From positions 1 to 64,000 of the forward strand of contig JAHEDX010000007.1 in assembly GCA_024641005.1 (NCBI GenBank): DNA of 64,000 bases, read 5' to 3'. The translations under genes were made by a program, and so were the position numbers. This document shows, in pieces, positions 59,715 to 64,000 of this stretch (its first letter is position 1; every line of letters starts with the position of its first letter). The stretch comes from Acidimicrobiaceae bacterium. GTDB lineage: Bacteria; Actinomycetota; Acidimicrobiia; Acidimicrobiales; Ilumatobacteraceae. Under the pieces are notes generated by a model. It saw nothing but the letters and a program-made list of their open reading frames with translations, did no database searches and was not told where the DNA came from.

Positions 59715-61430
59715 TCAGGCCAGTGTGAGGAAGCGGTTCACGACGGATTCGGCGAGCTCGAGTGCTTCGCCGTGGGCGGTGACCGCCGGGATGAACTCGT
59801 CGCGATCGAGGCCCTTCAACACGAGGTCTTCGACCGCTGTCACCGTGGCGGTGCGAGGGATGTCGCGCAGCAGGGCGATCTCTCCGAAGCCCTCACCCGC
59901 GCCCAGTTCATTGAGCAACTCACCGTTGCGCGTCACCGTGACACGGCCCCGCTCGATGATCCAGTACCGGTCGCCGCGGTCGCCCTCGCGGAACACCACG
60001 GTTCCGGCCGGAACCGTCATCGACGACAACGAACTGGCGAGTCGCTCCAGCGTCGGCTGTGACAGCGGCGACAGCATCGGCACACCGCGCAACAGTCGCA
60101 GGCCTGGCGGTGCCAGCACCGTCGTGTCGACTTTGTGGAGCCGCGGGACCGCGGTCAGCACGAACACCGAGACGGCGGTCCCGATCACCGCCAACCCTGT
60201 CCGCAATCCGACCGTCTTGATCAGGATCGGCATCGCCAGCGCCCCCAGCGCCATACCGGCGATCACGAGACTCTCCAGAGCACCGAACACGCGAGCCATG
60301 ACCTTCTCGTCGGTCACGCGCTGGACGATCGTGTACGCATTGATGTCGACGATCGAGTTGGCGATTCCGATCAGCACCATCGCCGCCATCGTCGCTGCGA
60401 GCGTCGGCCAGGCGACGATCAGCAACAATGGCGCCGACCAGAGCACGACGCCCAACCCGAAATCGGTGGCGATCCGCTCCCGTGGGGCGAGCGCCATCGC
60501 GATGAAACCCCCACACAGTCCCCCGACACCGAGCACCGCGTTGACGAGGCCCAGGGTCGATTCGCCTCGCGCGAGCAACTCGAACACGATCGTCACCTCG
60601 AACACCAGCGATGCCCCCGCAATGACCGTCTGGGCGACGTACAGCCCCGCCACCAGGCGAAGGTTTCGGTTGGCCATGATCGCCCTGAAACCAGCGCTCA
60701 CTTCGGAGAGGAACGCGCCTCGGCCGCTGGGCTCGGTCGACTTCGTGTCGGAATCCACCGCCGCGGTCGAATCGTCACCGGGTGTCGCGGTGGCAGCATC
60801 GTCGACCGCCTTGGCGCCCGTCCCGATCCGGATCAGCATTGCCGCGGACCACACGAAGGTGGCGGCGTTGAACGCGTACACCACTGCGACGTCTGCCACG
60901 GCCAGCAGCACGCCGCCGATCGCAGGCCCGGCGAAGAAGCCGATGCTCTCGATCGTGGATGCGGCGACGTTGGCCCCCGTGAGTTCTTTCGGGTCCTTGG
61001 CGAGCGCCGGCAGCAGCGCCGCCTGGGCGGGTCGGAACATGGTGCCCACCATCGACGTCAGCAGGGCCATGGCGTACACCCCGATCGCGGGGCCGTCGGA
61101 GGCGACGAAGATCGCCCCGACGATGACGAGCACGACTCTCATGAGATCGGAGGCGACCATCACTCGCTTCTTCGGATACCGATCAGCGAAGGTGGAGGTG
61201 ACCGGTGCGGTGATGGCGAGTGTCACGAACCGTACGACGCCGAACACGCCGACCGCGGTGGCGCCGCCCTGCTGGTATGCCCACACCGAGACGGCGATTC
61301 CGTACGCCCAGTCGCCGATCACCGATCCGGCGAGTGCGAGGTTGATCCGTCGCAGGTCGGCATTGCGAAACACGTTCGAGAACGCGCCGCCGGCCTCGCG
61401 GATCTGCTGCTTGACCAGCCCCATAGCCAC
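59715..61430 (-). CDS. MFS transporter fused to C-terminal cyclic-nucleotide-binding domain
   Basis: MFS core with TFADRYPKKRVMVASDLMRV; C-terminal cNMP domain VPAGTVVFREGDRGDRYWIIERGRVTVTRNGELLNELGAGEGFGEIALLRDIPRTATVTA. Confidence 0.9.
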   Translation of the reverse strand: MAMGLVKQQIREAGGAFSNVFRNADLRRINLALAGSVIGDWAYGIAVSVWAYQQGGATAVGVFGVVRFVTLAITAPVTSTFADRYPKKRVMVASDLMRVVLVIVGAIFVASDGPAIGVYAMALLTSMVGTMFRPAQAALLPALAKDPKELTGANVAASTIESIGFFAGPAIGGVLLAVADVAVVYAFNAATFVWSAAMLIRIGTGAKAVDDAATATPGDDSTAAVDSDTKSTEPSGRGAFLSEVSAGFRAIMANRNLRLVAGLYVAQTVIAGASLVFEVTIVFELLARGESTLGLVNAVLGVGGLCGGFIAMALAPRERIATDFGLGVVLWSAPLLLIVAWPTLAATMAAMVLIGIANSIVDINAYTIVQRVTDEKVMARVFGALESLVIAGMALGALAMPILIKTVGLRTGLAVIGTAVSVFVLTAVPRLHKVDTTVLAPPGLRLLRGVPMLSPLSQPTLERLASSLSSMTVPAGTVVFREGDRGDRYWIIERGRVTVTRNGELLNELGAGEGFGEIALLRDIPRTATVTAVEDLVLKGLDRDEFIPAVTAHGEALELAESVVNRFLTLA

Positions 61431-61640
61431 CCCTCCGGGAACCCCCAGCGCCCCGCTGACCGAGGCGACGGCGGAACACTAGCGATCCCGGAGGTTCGAG
61501 AGGAGATCGGACCTGAATGGGAACTCGAGCGCCGGTCGTCCCGCCTCGGAGCGGGCTGTTCGATGATCTCGAACGTGCTCGTCGGATGGTGCTGCGAAGG
61601 GCAGTGTCGGCGGTGCGCAACCGTCGACAGTGGTCTGCGG

Positions 61641-62369
61641 TCAGCCGAACAGGTTGCGTGCGAACAGGTCGTGCATGCGCTCCCAGTGTCGCTCCGAGGC
61701 GTCCTTGTCGTAGAGCGCGCCGCGTTCGCGGAAGGTGTATCCGTGCTCGGTGCCCGGATACCACTCGACTCTGCCTGTACAGCTCGATGCCCGAAGTGCT
61801 TGGTCGAAGGCATCGATCATCTCGGGTGGTGCGTAGGTGTCGACCTCTGCGGCGCCGACGTAGATCTCGGCGTGTGCGGACGCGAGCTGGAGGTGGGGGG
61901 AGTCGTCGGCATCGCTGAAGAGACGCACCCCGTGGAACGAGGCTGCCGCACGGATGCGGTCGGGGATCCCGCCCGCGGCGTAGATCGCAAAGGGTCCGCT
62001 CATGCAATATCCGACCACGCCGACCGAGCCCGCATGCGCGGCGGTGTCGGCGTCTGCGTGGGCGATGAGGGCTCGCATGTCGTCGGTGACCTTTTGGTTG
62101 GTGAGGCGACCCATCAGCTCGAACATGCGCTCTCGGTCGCCGCTTTCGAACACGTTGAACTCGGTCACGTCGCGGTAGTACAGGTGCGGCGCCATGACGT
62201 AGTAACCGGCGGTGGCGAGCCGCCGGGACATGTCGCGGATCTCCTCGCGCATGCCGGGCGCATCCATCAAGAACAACACCACCGGATGAGGCCCGTTCTC
62301 CTCGGGGTGCACGACGAAGGTGTTCATCTCACCGTCGCTGGTGCTGATGTCGACAAAGCGTTCGATCAT
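61641..62369 (-). CDS. Dienelactone hydrolase family protein
   Basis: PVVLFLMDAPGMREEIRDMSRRLATAGYYVMAPHLYYRD; GVVGYCMSGPFA nucleophile Cys motif. Confidence 0.9.
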   Translation of the reverse strand: MIERFVDISTSDGEMNTFVVHPEENGPHPVVLFLMDAPGMREEIRDMSRRLATAGYYVMAPHLYYRDVTEFNVFESGDRERMFELMGRLTNQKVTDDMRALIAHADADTAAHAGSVGVVGYCMSGPFAIYAAGGIPDRIRAAASFHGVRLFSDADDSPHLQLASAHAEIYVGAAEVDTYAPPEMIDAFDQALRASSCTGRVEWYPGTEHGYTFRERGALYDKDASERHWERMHDLFARNLFG

Positions 62370-62431
62370 CCTGCGAGTCTGACATCTGGCTCAGGTCGCG
62401 CTGGCACCCGCCACGGTGAGCTGAGCGGCGT

Positions 62432-62505
62432 CGGTGCCGAATCCACGCAGAGTCGTCTGGCGACCGACGGTGTACGCGAATCGACTTTGCGTCGTTTGGC
62501 GACCG
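62432..62505. repeat. Dispersed palindromic repeat, copy B
   Basis: 74 bp aligned without gaps to 59620-59693 with about 11 differences. Confidence 0.8.
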
Positions 62506-62522
62506 TGGGCCGGTCAGCGAGG

Positions 62523-64000
62523 TCAGTTCGAGTAGTTGCTGAGCTTGCCGCCCTCGGCGGCGAGCCGCTCGAGCAGCGGTGACAGCTCCCAATGGCGGCC
62601 GCCGAGAGCGCTGTAGCCCTTGATCTTCTCGACGATCTCCGTGAGCCCGACCGAATCGGCCCAGTGCATCGGGCCTCCGCGGTACACGGGCCACCCATAG
62701 CCATTGACCCACACCACGTCGACATCGCTGCCGCGGATGGCGATGCCCTCTTCGAGGATCTTGGCACCCTCGTTCACCATCGGATACAGGCAGCGCTCGA
62801 GCACCTCCTGATCGGAGACCTCGCGTTGCTCGATGCCTTTGCCGGTGGCGAAGTCCTTGATGATCTGTTCGACCTCGGGATCGGGGGTGGCCGCTCGGGT
62901 CTCGGAGTCGTAGGTGTAGTAGCCCCGACCGTTCTTCTGCCCGCGACGTCCGCTCTCGCACATCAGATCGCGCAGCGTCTCGCCCTTCGAGTTCTCGGCC
63001 TTCCAGCCGATGTCGAGGCCGGCGAGATCGCTCATCGCGAACGGTCCCATCGGGAAGCCGAAGTCGAAGAGCACGCGGTCGACCTGTGCCGGGGTGGCGC
63101 CTTCCAGGATGATCCGGTCAGCTTCGATGCGACGCATGAACAGCATCCGGTTGCCGACGAAGCCGTGGCACACGCCGACGAGCGCAGCGATCTTGCCGAT
63201 TCGCTTACCGATCGACATCGCCGTGGCGACGGTGGTGTCGCTCGACTTGTCGCCACGCACCACCTCGAGGAGTTTCATGACGTTGGCCGGCGAGAAGAAG
63301 TGCATACCGATCACGCTCTCCGGGCGCGAGGTGACCGATGCGATCTCGTTGACGTCGAGCGCCGACGTGTTGGAGGCCATGATCGCCCCGGGCTTGCAGA
63401 TCTGATCGAGCTCTCGGAAGATCGTCTTCTTCAGCTCCATGTCCTCGAACACGGCCTCGATCACGATGTCGCAGTCGGCGAAGTCGGCCTTGTCGGTCGA
63501 GCCGGTGATCATCGCCATGCGCTGCTCGACCATCTCGGGCGTGATCGAACGGGACCGCTCGTAGTTCTTGCGCACCACAGCGAGCCCGCGGTCGAGCGCC
63601 TCCTGGTCGCGCTCGACGATCGTCACGGGAATCCCGACGTTGGCGAAGTTCATCGCGATGCCACCGCCCATCGTGCCGGCGCCCAACACCCCGCACTTCT
63701 GGATGTCGACCAATGGGGTGTCCTTGTCGATGCCCGGCACCTTGTTGGCGGCCCGCTCGGCGAAGAAGTAATAGCGTTGGGCCTGGGACTGCGGGCCGGT
63801 CATCAGCTCCAAGAACAGCTTGCGTTCGACCTTCAGGCCTTCCTCGAACGAGAGGTTGGCGGCCGCTTCGACGCATTGCACGTTGTACTCGGGTGCCAGG
63901 AATCCTCGGGTCTTGCGGGCGATCGACTTGCGGAACTTGGCGAACAGCTCGGTGTCACCCTTGGCGGCCTCGACCTTGTCGTTGCGATCGCGGACCCTGA
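62523..64000 (-). CDS. 3-hydroxyacyl-CoA dehydrogenase/enoyl-CoA hydratase (FadB/FadJ-like), 5' end beyond window
   Basis: KCGVLGAGTMGGGIAMNFANVGIPVTIVERD; ASNTSALDVNEIASVTSRPESVIGMHFFSPANVMKLLEVV; the frame stays open to the window edge. Confidence 0.92.
   Translation of the reverse strand, partial: RVRDRNDKVEAAKGDTELFAKFRKSIARKTRGFLAPEYNVQCVEAAANLSFEEGLKVERKLFLELMTGPQSQAQRYYFFAERAANKVPGIDKDTPLVDIQKCGVLGAGTMGGGIAMNFANVGIPVTIVERDQEALDRGLAVVRKNYERSRSITPEMVEQRMAMITGSTDKADFADCDIVIEAVFEDMELKKTIFRELDQICKPGAIMASNTSALDVNEIASVTSRPESVIGMHFFSPANVMKLLEVVRGDKSSDTTVATAMSIGKRIGKIAALVGVCHGFVGNRMLFMRRIEADRIILEGATPAQVDRVLFDFGFPMGPFAMSDLAGLDIGWKAENSKGETLRDLMCESGRRGQKNGRGYYTYDSETRAATPDPEVEQIIKDFATGKGIEQREVSDQEVLERCLYPMVNEGAKILEEGIAIRGSDVDVVWVNGYGWPVYRGGPMHWADSVGLTEIVEKIKGYSALGGRHWELSPLLERLAAEGGKLSNYSN

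Noticed and set aside
59725-61482. 585-aa plus-strand ORF
   Set aside because: Antisense of the MFS-cNMP gene, Ser/Thr/Pro-rich composition typical of high-GC reverse frames.
60135-62582. 815-aa plus-strand ORF
   Set aside because: Antisense shadow of the MFS-cNMP and dienelactone hydrolase genes; Arg/His/Asp-rich with no domain motifs.

Overview
A 64 kb window of high-GC, gene-dense bacterial chromosome. Codon usage, lipoprotein signals, TANNNT leaderless promoters and gene families suggest an actinobacterium, probably Acidimicrobiia/Ilumatobacter-like; this placement is inference. About 55 CDSs are supported. I found no rRNA, tRNA, CRISPR array, IS element or prophage. The most notable region (about 49.3-56.9 kb) pairs a heliorhodopsin gene, dps and a MerR/B12-binding (CarH/LitR-like) regulator carrying the W-x9-EH photoreceptor signature, divergent from a seven-gene FAD-oxidoreductase/SDR/SRPBCC/DUF2071/DUF427 operon. 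The divergent promoter contains four CTAA direct repeats at exact 10-bp spacing. A second notable region (41-49 kb) is a sulfatase island: TetR, an arylsulfatase, an MBL-fold hydrolase, an SCO6745-like protein, an SRPBCC protein, a sulfatase fused to a DJ-1/PfpI domain, and a DUF1330 protein. A third (20-31 kb) is a protocatechuate-4,5-cleavage-like cluster (ligA/ligB/ligC) with a dedicated ABC transporter, a MetE-like protein, a ThDP enzyme, an MFS transporter and a GntR regulator; repeated TTGACAATATTGT / ATTGTnnACAAT palindromes sit at its promoters. Other features include a cysteine-dioxygenase/four-rhodanese operon, a dipeptide-type ABC operon, an MFS-cNMP fusion, and a dispersed 74-bp palindromic repeat in two copies.
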